Source: a virus
Virus record (IMG/VR): IMGVR_UViG_3300042542_002303
Coordinates: 1-37,396 of that record
Length of the DNA stretch: 37,396 nucleotides
Reading direction: 5' to 3' (one strand)
The notes under the pieces were generated by a model. That model was not told the DNA's origin, searched no databases, and was given only the letters and a program-made list of their open reading frames with translations. The translations under genes and the position numbers were made by a program. This document shows positions 20,531 to 29,037 of the stretch, in pieces. How positions within the stretch are numbered: the first letter of the stretch is position 1; the number at the start of each line of letters is the position of its first letter.

Positions 20531-21034
20531 TCAGCCGATCTTGCGGACAATCAGGCTGAAGTCACGGATGGTCAGGGCGTGACCGTTGGTGCCGACGCGC
20601 ACACGGGCCTCGACGGTGTCGCCGACAGCGGTCGGGGCAAACACGGCGTAGGCAGCGGGCATACCCATGCGCGAGGCAGTGGCCAGCTCGGTCTTGCGCG
20701 AACCAACGCCGATCTGCGCCTTGGCCGCGCCACCGATGCTGGCCCAGATCTCGACGTCGACAACGGCGCTGTTGGTCGCGATGCCGTCGCCGACGATGGC
20801 GAAGACCTCATAGTCGCCGATGCCGGCGGGCTGGGCGACAGTGACGACGCCAGTCGAACCGACGAACGAAAGAGCGCCGCCAGCGTTGTTCTTGGCGACG
20901 GTGTAGAGCGTCGACGAGAGGATGGCCTGCGGCGTAGCAGCGGCGGCGACGGTGATTGTCTCACCAGTGCCGTTCTTGATCTGCGCCACAAGGGCGAGGG
21001 GAGTGCCACCGGTATTCAGTGCTGCGAGGGACAT
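20531..21034 (-). CDS. Virion protein, probable capsid decoration or head fibre
   Basis: 167 aa, ATG at 21034 with AGGAG upstream. Beta-rich, low in charge, dominated by Ala, Val, Thr, Gly, with repeated short strands (GETITVAAAATPQAI, GGALSFVGSTGVVTVAQ, GDYEVFAIVGDGIATN). It looks like a jelly-roll or immunoglobulin-like outer capsid protein. It is the last structural gene of the capsid module before the lysis block. Family not recognised; the role is inferred from composition and place. Confidence 0.65.
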   Translation of the reverse strand: MSLAALNTGGTPLALVAQIKNGTGETITVAAAATPQAILSSTLYTVAKNNAGGALSFVGSTGVVTVAQPAGIGDYEVFAIVGDGIATNSAVVDVEIWASIGGAAKAQIGVGSRKTELATASRMGMPAAYAVFAPTAVGDTVEARVRVGTNGHALTIRDFSLIVRKIG

Positions 21035-21042
21035 GTGTGCTC

Positions 21043-21189
21043 CTACTTGCCGCGCTCGCGGCTCTGACGGTTGATGCGCTCGGCACCTTCACGCGCAATT
21101 TTACGCGCTTGTTCCGAGGTGAGGGAAGGGCTGGACTGCTTGATCTTTTCCGCGACCTTGTCGACGGTGGAGGTCTTGATGTCAGACAC
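21043..21189 (-). CDS. Small basic hypothetical protein (48 aa)
   Basis: 48 aa from GTG 21189, overlapping the upstream gene by 8 bp. Helical and basic (DKVAEKIKQSSPSL, EQARKIAREGAERINRQS, RERGK). It lies between two capsid-module genes. Unknown function; possibly a small virion or DNA-binding protein. Confidence 0.65.
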   Translation of the reverse strand: MSDIKTSTVDKVAEKIKQSSPSLTSEQARKIAREGAERINRQSRERGK

Positions 21190-21643
21190 GAGCCACCGCC
21201 TTTGACGACGTCGACGACGCGACGGACTTCACCATCGCTTGAATGCTCTTCGCGACTTCGCCGCCCATCTGCTGTTCCATCTGGACTTCAGCCTGTCGAC
21301 GAGCCTCGATGCTCTTGGCGATGAAGCCATCGCGGGCCTTGGCCCATTTGGCGAGCATATGCTCAGGGTGCTCACGCTGAATCACGTCGGCCTCGAAGGC
21401 GAGGGCGTCGTCGGAAGATGGCACAGACTCACCAGGACGAAGCGTCCACTCGCCAACGTGCTCCACAAGGAACACGGGAAGCTGCGTCTCCTTGCCGTCG
21501 ACGACGACGGGGACGCGCTTCGACATGACGCGAGCAAGCGCCTGTCGCTGAGACGTGGGTTCGCCCTCTTTGGTGACGCCACCGTCGGCAAACTCGACGA
21601 TGTGGGGGTCTTTGATGCAGCGGAGTTTGATCGTTCGTTTCAC
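21182..21643 (-). CDS. Capsid-module protein of unknown function (153 aa)
   Basis: 153 aa, GTG start at 21643, first gene after the terminator behind the major capsid gene. Residues 1-80 are beta-rich (KRTIKLRCIKDPHIVEF, RVPVVVDGKETQLPVFLVEHVGEWTL). The remainder is a long helix with an acidic-then-neutral pattern (EARRQAEVQMEQQMGGEVAK). No family recognised. Because it follows the terminator, it is probably made in lower amounts than the capsid protein. Confidence 0.7.
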   Translation of the reverse strand: MKRTIKLRCIKDPHIVEFADGGVTKEGEPTSQRQALARVMSKRVPVVVDGKETQLPVFLVEHVGEWTLRPGESVPSSDDALAFEADVIQREHPEHMLAKWAKARDGFIAKSIEARRQAEVQMEQQMGGEVAKSIQAMVKSVASSTSSKAVARV

Positions 21644-21666
21644 GCGACGCGCCTCTAGTGAGGGAT

Positions 21667-21700
21667 AAGAAAAGCCGGGGGCTCACGACGAGCCCCCGGC
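21667..21700 (-). terminator. Terminator after the major capsid gene
   Basis: On the minus strand GCCGGGGGCT / AGCCCCCGGC (10-bp stem, 7-base loop) is followed by TTTTCTTATC. It starts 10 bp after the capsid stop codon. Partial termination here would raise scaffold/capsid output over downstream genes. Confidence 0.88.
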
Positions 21701-21709
21701 AAGCAGACC

Positions 21710-22702
21710 TCAGTCGAGGTCGTAGATGATCTTGCAGCCGTGCTCGTCGGTGTGCTCGGCGACCGACCAGCACCAACGACCAACGGCGAGCAGGGTGTCG
21801 TCGGAGAGATCGTACTGGAAGCCCAGCGACGGCTCGTAGCGTTCGACCATCTCAGCGAAGCCACGCACGGAGCCGGGGGTGCCCGTCTCGCCACGGCCAG
21901 CGACGATGAGCGCGGCGACACGGTCGACGCCAGCGTTCGCGGTCTGCATGACGTTCTTGTTCGCGCTGTAGATCGGGATACCAGCGAACGAACCACGGAA
22001 GCCGTTGCGCGAGGCATCGGGCCGGTGGTTGAAGAACGACACATCGCCGCTTCCGCCGCCGCCAAAGATGGCCGACAGCGACGCGCCAGTGCCCGACGCA
22101 GCGAGGGTGCGCAGGTCGGCGAGGCCCTGCTCTTCAAGCACGAAGACGAGGTCTTCCGACGACGGGTTGTTATCCATGACCTTGAGCAGCGCATCCAACA
22201 GCGTGACGAAGCTGAGCGGCTGGTTGCTCGTGCCGGCGCTCTCCGACAGACCCGAGAAGAGGGCGAGGGCGTCAGTCTCAGCGCGGAGATAGTGGGCCTC
22301 AAGGATCTCGGTGATGGCATCACGCACGAGCGGCAGGGCACCGGGGTTGTTCCCCTCGATGGCAGCAATCACCTGGCTGCGCGGAACACCGGGGAGCGCG
22401 AGTTCGACGGCGTCGGCGGTGAGCTGGATGCCCTGAACCTTGGTCGTCGGGGTGATCGAAATGTTCGCCTGCACACCAAGCGCGGCCGGGTTGGAGAACG
22501 CGATGCCCTCGCTGTCGTCGACAGCGGCGGCAATCGCGGACTTCTTGCGGATCTTGCGCACCTTGGAGGCGCGGCCGCTGATGTCGGCCATGTTGAGGAA
22601 GGGGAGCAAGACGTACTTGCCGCGAAGCGGGTCAAGCGCAAGCTGCGACATGACCTCGGTGAGAATCCAATTTGCGACGGTCGTGCTGCTAGAGACGGGC
22701 AT
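21710..22702 (-). CDS. Major capsid protein (HK97 fold likely)
   Basis: 330 aa, ATG at 22702 with AGGTGA upstream. It follows a scaffold-like gene and is followed by a strong terminator, as expected for the most abundant virion protein. The pattern fits HK97-fold capsids of the scaffold-using type: an N-terminal arm, DPLRGKYVLLPFLNMADISG, a helical spine (VRDAITEILEAHYLRAETDALALF), a glycine-rich loop (SAIFGGGGSGDVSFF), then GIPIYSANKNV and a C-terminal beta domain (VERYEPSLGFQYDLSDDT). No protease gene is present, so maturation may proceed without cleavage or with an unrecognised enzyme. Confidence 0.85.
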   Translation of the reverse strand: MPVSSSTTVANWILTEVMSQLALDPLRGKYVLLPFLNMADISGRASKVRKIRKKSAIAAAVDDSEGIAFSNPAALGVQANISITPTTKVQGIQLTADAVELALPGVPRSQVIAAIEGNNPGALPLVRDAITEILEAHYLRAETDALALFSGLSESAGTSNQPLSFVTLLDALLKVMDNNPSSEDLVFVLEEQGLADLRTLAASGTGASLSAIFGGGGSGDVSFFNHRPDASRNGFRGSFAGIPIYSANKNVMQTANAGVDRVAALIVAGRGETGTPGSVRGFAEMVERYEPSLGFQYDLSDDTLLAVGRWCWSVAEHTDEHGCKIIYDLD

Positions 22703-22729
22703 GGGTCACCTATTTGCGGCGTCAGCCGC

Positions 22730-23386
22730 TCAAGCGTTTTGCGCCTTGGTCGTCGGCGAGAATCGCCCAACGCCAAGGGAGGGCGAACCGCCGTTGCGGT
22801 TCGCCAGAACTCGATTGAAGAACGCAGCCACCGCGCCGGGGTCGCGCTTCTTTATCTCGGCCAACTTCGCGCCGCTCTTGTCCGCAAGCGCGGCCTCGAT
22901 ATCGACGGCGGACACCGGAGCCGGCGCACCCATCGGCGGGGGCTGGCCCTTGACGGGTGCCGCGCTCGACGTGGCGCGGAAAGCAGCAAGTACCTTGCGG
23001 CGGGCCTCGATATCGGAGGCAGTCGCGTAGAGGTCACGCACCGCTTCCGGCAATGCGGCAGCTTCAGCGTCGAGACGCTTGGCTTCCTCGGCCTCATAGC
23101 TGCGCCACTTGGCAGCCAGCGGCTCAAGCCCCTCCAACTCGGCGAGACGGGCCTTGGCGGCTTCCAGCGCCTTCGTTGTCTCGCCAGCCGCCTCGGCCTC
23201 CGCCTGAAGGCGCTTGCGCTCCTCGCGGGCGGCTGCTTTGGCCGAAGCCTGTTCCGCTTTCAGGGCCGCGAGTTCAGCGGCAGCGGCCTTGAGCGCGTCG
23301 AGGTCCACGACGTCAGGTGAAGGGGCAGCAGAGCCCGCTACAGGCTCCGTGGAGGGGGTTTGCGCGGCATCGCCGGAGGTGGTCAT
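22730..23386 (-). CDS. Capsid scaffolding protein
   Basis: 218 aa, ATG at 23386 without a clear Shine-Dalgarno. Classic scaffold composition: a disordered Pro/Ser/Ala N-terminus, a long charged coiled coil (residues about 30-135, for example KAAAREERKRLQAEAEAA and LAAKWRSYEAEEAKRLDAEA), a Pro-rich hinge (KGQPPPMGAPAPV), then a basic helical C-terminus that would bind the capsid protein. Directly upstream of the capsid gene. First gene of the capsid/lysis module, behind two copies of the late palindrome. Confidence 0.85.
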   Translation of the reverse strand: MTTSGDAAQTPSTEPVAGSAAPSPDVVDLDALKAAAAELAALKAEQASAKAAAREERKRLQAEAEAAGETTKALEAAKARLAELEGLEPLAAKWRSYEAEEAKRLDAEAAALPEAVRDLYATASDIEARRKVLAAFRATSSAAPVKGQPPPMGAPAPVSAVDIEAALADKSGAKLAEIKKRDPGAVAAFFNRVLANRNGGSPSLGVGRFSPTTKAQNA

Positions 23387-23398
23387 GCCGGCAGTCTA

Positions 23399-23450
23399 CT
23401 GCACCATAGTGCAGACGCGCAACCCGGACCTGCACTCTTTTGCAGTTGAC
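23399..23450 (-). promoter_or_regulatory. Candidate late promoter region with two CTGCA-N6-TGCAG palindromes
   Basis: Perfect palindromes at 23399-23414 and 23430-23445, 31 bp apart (about three helical turns). On the minus strand the proximal one contains TATGGT (23408-23403), which would start the transcript about 10 nt before the ATG at 23386. The distal one is preceded by GTCAACTGCA, the same 10 bases found at the tail-module promoter (355-377). Confidence 0.55.
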
Positions 23451-23456
23451 AGGACG

Positions 23457-24119
23457 TCAGTGGGTGCGGCGTACCACCTGATTGAGCGAGCACGGCCCGA
23501 TGTTCATGCCGGTCGCCCCGCCCGACAGCGACGTCAGTTCGAATTGGATCAGCCGCTCGTTCCAGCCGGGGCGCAACTCAGCGGCGTAGGCCCCGGTGCC
23601 AAACTGTGCCGTTCCCGTCGTCGACAGCGTCGCCGACGTGAAGCTGCCCGCGAGGCCATCGGGACCGTAGACGCGCACGGTAGCGCCGGCCGTGCCCGCC
23701 GTGAGGCGCGTCCCGAGGCCACGGAAGTACGCTCGGCTGTAGGGGGCCAATGGGCTGACATAGAAGGGGCGCACAAAGAATCTCGCCGTGATCCCCACGA
23801 TCTGCCCGACCGTCGTCAGCGTCGCCGTGGGCACCTCGCCAAGCACGTCGGTCCCGTTTGCAAACTCGGTCGCCCATATCGGGTGTTGATGCGCGGCCCC
23901 CCACGGCGGGCCGCTGCGGTCGATACCGCGCTGGCCCTGCGGATTGAGCGGGGTCGCGCCGTCGTCGGCGAAACCGGCGGTGTCACCGCGCAACAGCTCA
24001 AGCAGATAGCGCCCACGGCCCGCCAGAGAGGTGGCCAGTCGGCGAGAGACAGCGGGGGCGAGGGAGCGCACCTCGCTATCGGCAAGCGGCTCTGACGACG
24101 ATATACGCGACAGGGACAT
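23457..24119 (-). CDS. Distal tail / fibre-like protein (220 aa)
   Basis: 220 aa, ATG at 24119 with GAGG upstream. Residues about 60-75 (GIDRSGPPWGAAHQHPIW) resemble the start of the next upstream gene product (PIDHSGAPLGCQLRMPLA), and both end with a beta-rich domain containing SGG and a late Cys, so the two proteins are probably paralogous distal tail proteins. The C-terminal half is beta-rich (GATVRVYGPDGLAGSF, GWNERLIQFELTSLSGG). Last gene of the tail module; receptor-binding or tail-tip decoration is the inferred role. Confidence 0.65.
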   Translation of the reverse strand: MSLSRISSSEPLADSEVRSLAPAVSRRLATSLAGRGRYLLELLRGDTAGFADDGATPLNPQGQRGIDRSGPPWGAAHQHPIWATEFANGTDVLGEVPTATLTTVGQIVGITARFFVRPFYVSPLAPYSRAYFRGLGTRLTAGTAGATVRVYGPDGLAGSFTSATLSTTGTAQFGTGAYAAELRPGWNERLIQFELTSLSGGATGMNIGPCSLNQVVRRTH

Positions 24120-24128
24120 GGGTGCCTC

Positions 24129-25439
24129 TCAGGGGTCGAAGTAAATGCAGACGCCGGTCATCTGAACGAGGTCGCTTAATCCGCCCGATGGGCCGACGTG
24201 ACGGACGCGCACGTCCAGCTGATTCGTGGCGGCGGTCGTGAACGGGACGCCGGTTATTTGCGCTCGCCACCAACGCGACCCGCCGATCTGCGTCGGCGCG
24301 ACCTCGGTAGCAGCCGCAGACCCGACTGCGTCAAAGCGCCAGTTGGCAAGGCTGTCGTTATCCGGTGCCTCCATCAGTACCTCGACCTTCAAGTCTGACG
24401 GCGACGTGCGGAAGCCTGGCATCTGTAGGATGGTGCCCGAGAACACCGACGCCGCTGTTGCGTGTTTGTCGGGGTAGCGGATCCATCCCGACAACTGCGT
24501 CAGGCTCGGCGTCTTTGGCGACGCGATGTCTGCCGACGCACCCACCGCTATGGACGTGATCGGAAACTCAAGCAGCGCCTCAGCCGACCACGTCGTCCGG
24601 TTGTTGTTCCATGTGTTGCTGATCTGCCTCGCGAAGTTGCCGGGGACAGTGCCCCCGGTGACGTACTCCCAGAGCGCGTTAATCTTGCGGTTGAGTCTCG
24701 ACGTCACCCACGCCGACAACGGGCCATCGGTAACGACTTCCTCGTCGTAAAACTCCAACACGTTGGCAGGCTCGTAGGACGCCAAAGCACCGTAGGGCGA
24801 GTCTTGCACGGCTGTGCCTTCGACGAGGATTCCGTTGCTGTTGCCGGCGCTTCCGCGCTGATGGTCAAGCGCCCATCGGAACAAGGTTGCGCCGGTGTCG
24901 ATGTCGCGCATGAAGCGCTTGACAAGGATGTAGTGAATGCCAGTCGTGGCCAGCAGGAATGTCCACGAGACAGATACATTGCTTGGGGTCGCAGAACGCA
25001 ACCCATCAGCGACGGGCGGAGGTGCGGCCTCACGCTCTCCGGGTGTCGGATTGACCGTGACTGTCCACGACGTGTTGCGAACCTCAAGCGTCACGGGGTC
25101 GTCGCCAAACGGAGTCACGTCGACGACAAGGCGATAGTAGCCAGTCTCGCCAGCCCGCACAAAGACCGGCACGGCAAGGATGTAGTAGTTCCCATCGGCT
25201 CCGCTGACGTTGCCGACAATCCGTCCGATATGCTGCGCGGCAAGCGGCATCCGTAGCTGGCATCCAAGCGGTGCGCCGCTGTGGTCAATCGGCGTCGTCG
25301 AGTTGGCCCCGGTCGCAAGGTCACTAGCGAGCGCCACGTCGCCCGCCGCAGTGGCGAGCCAGCGGCGGAAAATGCTGGCGTCTGGCGACGTGTCGCGAGG
25401 TGGGACGCCCACGGGCGATGCAGAACGTAGACGGGCCAT
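24129..25439 (-). CDS. Distal tail / fibre-like protein (436 aa)
   Basis: 436 aa from ATG 25439, overlapping the previous stop (TAATG) with GAGGTGG upstream. Beta-rich throughout: YYILAVPVFVRAGETGYYR, DDPVTLEVRNTSWTVTV, then a C-terminal domain with SRWWRAQITGVPF and LDVRVRHVGPSGG. The N-terminal region around PIDHSGAPLG is shared with the 220-aa neighbour. Position after the hub-like protein suggests a fibre or receptor-binding protein. No enzymatic motif found. Confidence 0.7.
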   Translation of the reverse strand: MARLRSASPVGVPPRDTSPDASIFRRWLATAAGDVALASDLATGANSTTPIDHSGAPLGCQLRMPLAAQHIGRIVGNVSGADGNYYILAVPVFVRAGETGYYRLVVDVTPFGDDPVTLEVRNTSWTVTVNPTPGEREAAPPPVADGLRSATPSNVSVSWTFLLATTGIHYILVKRFMRDIDTGATLFRWALDHQRGSAGNSNGILVEGTAVQDSPYGALASYEPANVLEFYDEEVVTDGPLSAWVTSRLNRKINALWEYVTGGTVPGNFARQISNTWNNNRTTWSAEALLEFPITSIAVGASADIASPKTPSLTQLSGWIRYPDKHATAASVFSGTILQMPGFRTSPSDLKVEVLMEAPDNDSLANWRFDAVGSAAATEVAPTQIGGSRWWRAQITGVPFTTAATNQLDVRVRHVGPSGGLSDLVQMTGVCIYFDP

Positions 25440-27664
25440 TAGCGCCACCTCGGTTCGTTGTCAGTGTTGGCGTTTGCGCCTGCGTTGCCGTCGCTGTCGG
25501 CCAGCTTGGCGAGTTCTATCAGGCTGTAGCCTGACGCGCTTGTGCCAGTGCTGCTCGTCTCAGGGTTGAGCACGACGTAATCCTCGTTTTCTTTAATCGC
25601 GAAGGCTGGGACGCTGTCGATTTCGATCTGCGTCGTCGACGGGATGGTGTTGATGTTTGTCGCGTGGGTCGCTGGCGTCGTCGCCAGAGAAGACCTGTCG
25701 ACGATGGTGATTCCTGCGCCGACCCAGAAGTCATTAGCTGGCGACGTGCCGGACACTTCCGGTGTCGTCGTGGACAGAGTGTAGGTTTTGACGCCGTCGA
25801 AGGCCGTGATCGTCGCCGCAGGGCAGACATGCAGCAGCCGGTCCAGCAACTCAAGCCGCACATCGACACGAGCCTGGTCATAGCGCGGACGACGCGCCAC
25901 CACGCGAGCCGACAGACCAAGGATCGACCCGCCACGGAAGTCGGGCAGATCGTAGGCGTCGGGAAGGTCGGTGCCCAGAGTGACGACGTCGCCGATGCGG
26001 AGTCCCAAGTGCTCGTGCGACAGCGACAGCGAGAGAAAGCGCCGGCCCAGCGTGGAGCCCTTCATCACGGCGTCAACGTAGACGATAAGGTCTTCAACGC
26101 GCATCGACACCGGGTTGCGCCAAGCCGGCGCATCGAACCCGATGGGGAAGCCGCCGTCGATGCCAATCGACTTGATCTCCACCTCTAACTTGTTCGTGTT
26201 GCGCTGGTATTTCTTCGCAAGGTCGACGTTGACGAGCGGGGCCTCGACCGTGAAATCGCCAGAGCGGATATCGTAGCCGCCGCGCACGGTGAGAAGCGGG
26301 TAGACGTTGGCTTCGTCGCAGGTGACGGTGAGCGGTCCATCTGGGATGACGTCGTCAGCGCCGATTGTCGTCGTGTTGACGATGCGCGGCGGTGCAAGCG
26401 TGATCGGCTTGATCTTGCCGTCGACGGTGGAGACGATGGCGGTGTTGGTCAGCAACGTCCACTCGCGGAGGACGTCGGTCAATTTCTCCTCGCGCTCGAC
26501 GACGAAGAGCGAATTGACGAACGGCACCGCCTCGAATGCGGCGATGTCAACCTCTGTCGTCGTGAATGCTGCGCCCATGCGCCAGCCGCCCTCGTAAGTC
26601 GAGGCTGGCAGACGGCCCGGTAGGCGGTCGTAGGACGTCGCGCCTTGCCCCTCACGAGACAGCAGCAGATAAGGCAGCGCCGCCCCGATGAAGGTTGCGA
26701 TGGGCCTGATGGTCGCGTCGAGAAGACCGACGCCGGTGAGGATGTGCGGTGTACCGAACGATGGCGATAGGGCCAACTCGACGATGTCGTTCGTCGTGTC
26801 GACGGAGATTAACGTGTAAATGGCGAACACCTCACGACCTGAACGTCGTGACGTGGCGTCGATGGCAACATACGTCGGGAAGGAGGAGCCGAGACGAAAT
26901 GCGGACGCATCCTCCACTTGCACATTGATGTGAGACGACGTGATTGATGCGACGCCAAGCGCCGCCTGCTCACGCAAGCCCAGCCCGATTGAGCGCTCCC
27001 AATACTCCTGGACGATGCCGGCGCACCGAAGCGTCCATCGGAGGTCGCCGGCCTGAACGGGTGCCTCGTCGATGAGGTAGGTACCCAACAGCGTCGACGT
27101 GTAGAGCCCTCCGCCATCGGGCGCATGGCCGTAGAGCGACACACGGCGACCACGCCAGAACGGAGGCACAACGTAGACGCTATCGCCGTCGCTGGCAGTG
27201 CCGTAGAGCGCGGCCGCCGTCGACCCAAACGCACCACGGGTGCAGCCGGTGAGGGATGTGCCCGATGCGACGGTTCCCACCGTGATCGTCTCGGCTCCGA
27301 CGTAGATGTGCTGGCCACCGACAAGCGCCGCCGTAGACGCCAGCGTGATCGTCGTCGCCGATACCGTGGAGGTCGCGGACGCCCACGTCACAGACCGCGA
27401 CGCCGTGGCGAAGAGGTCGGCAAGGACGCCGGCATCGTCCAGCATTTCAAGGTCCAATGTCGCCGCCATCTCGCGACGATCTTCGTAGGACAGCGTCGAC
27501 TCGCCCTCTTCGACGCGAGTCAGACACACGATTGGCGTTCGCCCGCCCCACACCGCTGGCGACGTCGGAAGGTTGCGCTCGACGAAGACGACGGGGATTC
27601 CCTCGACAACCACCGAGAGGTGAAGGTCGACGTGCTCGTTTGCTGTGCGCCCGTAGTAGGCCAT
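25439..27664 (-). CDS. Tail tip / baseplate hub-like protein (741 aa)
   Basis: 741 aa, ATG at 27664 in a TGATG overlap, with AGGTGA upstream. Second gene after the tape measure, where the tail-associated hub protein normally lies. The sequence is mostly beta with an early DLEMLDDAGVLADLF region, a segment rich in Thr/Ser/Ala around residues 90-165, long middle domains (for example RRFLSLSLSHEHLGLRIGDVV), and a Thr/Ser/Asn-rich end. Domain order resembles hub proteins that carry an ordered core and a flexible tip. I cannot match it to a named family; the role is from position and size. Confidence 0.7.
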   Translation of the reverse strand: MAYYGRTANEHVDLHLSVVVEGIPVVFVERNLPTSPAVWGGRTPIVCLTRVEEGESTLSYEDRREMAATLDLEMLDDAGVLADLFATASRSVTWASATSTVSATTITLASTAALVGGQHIYVGAETITVGTVASGTSLTGCTRGAFGSTAAALYGTASDGDSVYVVPPFWRGRRVSLYGHAPDGGGLYTSTLLGTYLIDEAPVQAGDLRWTLRCAGIVQEYWERSIGLGLREQAALGVASITSSHINVQVEDASAFRLGSSFPTYVAIDATSRRSGREVFAIYTLISVDTTNDIVELALSPSFGTPHILTGVGLLDATIRPIATFIGAALPYLLLSREGQGATSYDRLPGRLPASTYEGGWRMGAAFTTTEVDIAAFEAVPFVNSLFVVEREEKLTDVLREWTLLTNTAIVSTVDGKIKPITLAPPRIVNTTTIGADDVIPDGPLTVTCDEANVYPLLTVRGGYDIRSGDFTVEAPLVNVDLAKKYQRNTNKLEVEIKSIGIDGGFPIGFDAPAWRNPVSMRVEDLIVYVDAVMKGSTLGRRFLSLSLSHEHLGLRIGDVVTLGTDLPDAYDLPDFRGGSILGLSARVVARRPRYDQARVDVRLELLDRLLHVCPAATITAFDGVKTYTLSTTTPEVSGTSPANDFWVGAGITIVDRSSLATTPATHATNINTIPSTTQIEIDSVPAFAIKENEDYVVLNPETSSTGTSASGYSLIELAKLADSDGNAGANANTDNEPRWR

Positions 27665-29037
27665 CAGGTCACCTGTTCATGTGCGGTGGTGTCGAGGTCA
27701 TACAGCGGCACACCGGGGCCGATTCGGCGAGGCCGAAACGCCGACAGCGTGTCCTCCGACCAATGCAGCGTACCGAACGGGTGCTCGATGATCGGGGCCA
27801 GCGTGGAGCCCGATGCCACATTGACCTCACGAGCCTGGAATGCAGCGCCAGCGCCGAAGCGCCGCACGAACGATTCAAGCGAGCCACCGGGGTCGACGCT
27901 GGCCCGCAGAAGCATCCGCGCTTCGTGAACGAAGGCGAACCCTAGGGACCATGACACCATGTGCGATGACCTCGATACGCCGACCACGCCGCCGTTCGCC
28001 TTGCGCGGCACGGCCACTGTGCGCTCGCCAAATGGCTCACGTTCGCGGAGCACATCGTTTCCGACCCAGACTGCGGCCGCGCTCCTTGCGCCGCTCTTAG
28101 GGGCGCTGTCGTTCTCCGTGGAGGCACTGAACCCCAACAGGTCATAGTCGAAGGTCTGGCTTCCGTCCTTGACGAGGCCGAAGGTATCGGTGCCCGCCGT
28201 GCGGGTGATGGTCAGCACCGATGCCTGCTTGTCGGGGTCGATGTCTGCGGCGAGTGACACGTCGTAGGCGTTGCCGCCAGCGCCGAAAGCGTCGAGGCCG
28301 GTCTTGATGGCGAGCGCCAGCTCATTGCTGGGGCCTGTCGCCGAGGCGGTGGTGGTGCGGACGTAGGGGCCGACACTGGCGGCAGCCTCGATCTGAGCGC
28401 CCCACACGAAGATGCCGCTCACGCCGTCGCCAAGATAGATGGAGTCGCCTGCCGCTGGTCCGCTGCTTGTGGCGATGAGCAATTGCGCGGTGACCGCAGT
28501 GTCCGATAGGCCGGTGATGGCGATGCGATACCATCCATTTTCCAGCGTCGTCACGGAGCACAAGCCCAGCGTCCATGTCCCGTTAGATGTGACGTAAGCG
28601 ATGCCCCCCGTCAGGAGGTTTATTGTGACGTCAATACGGTTTGCCGACGTACCCGAAAAAAGATACGCACGGACAAAGTTGCGCCCGTCGGGGCGGGCGT
28701 AGAAGCTGGCCGTGTAGGTTATCTGTGATGCAGCTTTTGAGACGGACTTCGAGACAAAATGGACGTTAGACGTCGCATTCTCCACAACCTTGTCGGCCGT
28801 CAACGTGCCATCGGGTGCGATGACGACGTTGGGTGCGAGGATGACTTGAGATTTCGTCCAGCTCGCATCATCAAGGGACTCGCTGTACGTCGCCAGATTC
28901 GTCGCGTACCTGCCCCGCAGAAAGTAGGTGCCCAGCGCAAGGTCGACGTTCCCGACCGCGCCAGCGGCCTCACGGAAGCGCAAGCGCCGGTTGGCTGCGG
29001 TGACGACGACAGCGCCAGAGAGGACCGGATAACTCAC
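27664..29037 (-). CDS. Distal tail protein with inserted carbohydrate-binding-like module
   Basis: 457 aa, GTG at 29037 (GTGA overlap, GAGGTG upstream). Directly follows the tape measure, the usual Dit position. Residues about 45-235 look like the carbohydrate-binding/concanavalin-like module frequent in phage tail proteins: NLATYSESLDDASWTKS at its start, DGTLTADKVVE, YTASFYARPDGRNFV, GWYRIAITG, and a VGPYVRTTTA exit. The surrounding parts (LALGTYFLRG before, PSNELALAIKTG after) read as one interrupted tail protein. Dit proteins with such insertions have been called evolved Dits and bind host sugars. The inserted DNA is locally less GC-rich. Confidence 0.7.
   Translation of the reverse strand: MSYPVLSGAVVVTAANRRLRFREAAGAVGNVDLALGTYFLRGRYATNLATYSESLDDASWTKSQVILAPNVVIAPDGTLTADKVVENATSNVHFVSKSVSKAASQITYTASFYARPDGRNFVRAYLFSGTSANRIDVTINLLTGGIAYVTSNGTWTLGLCSVTTLENGWYRIAITGLSDTAVTAQLLIATSSGPAAGDSIYLGDGVSGIFVWGAQIEAAASVGPYVRTTTASATGPSNELALAIKTGLDAFGAGGNAYDVSLAADIDPDKQASVLTITRTAGTDTFGLVKDGSQTFDYDLLGFSASTENDSAPKSGARSAAAVWVGNDVLREREPFGERTVAVPRKANGGVVGVSRSSHMVSWSLGFAFVHEARMLLRASVDPGGSLESFVRRFGAGAAFQAREVNVASGSTLAPIIEHPFGTLHWSEDTLSAFRPRRIGPGVPLYDLDTTAHEQVT

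Noticed and set aside
21740-23320. 526-codon open frame on the plus strand
   Set aside because: Antisense to the major capsid and scaffold genes. Arg/Gly-rich translation typical of a complementary frame.
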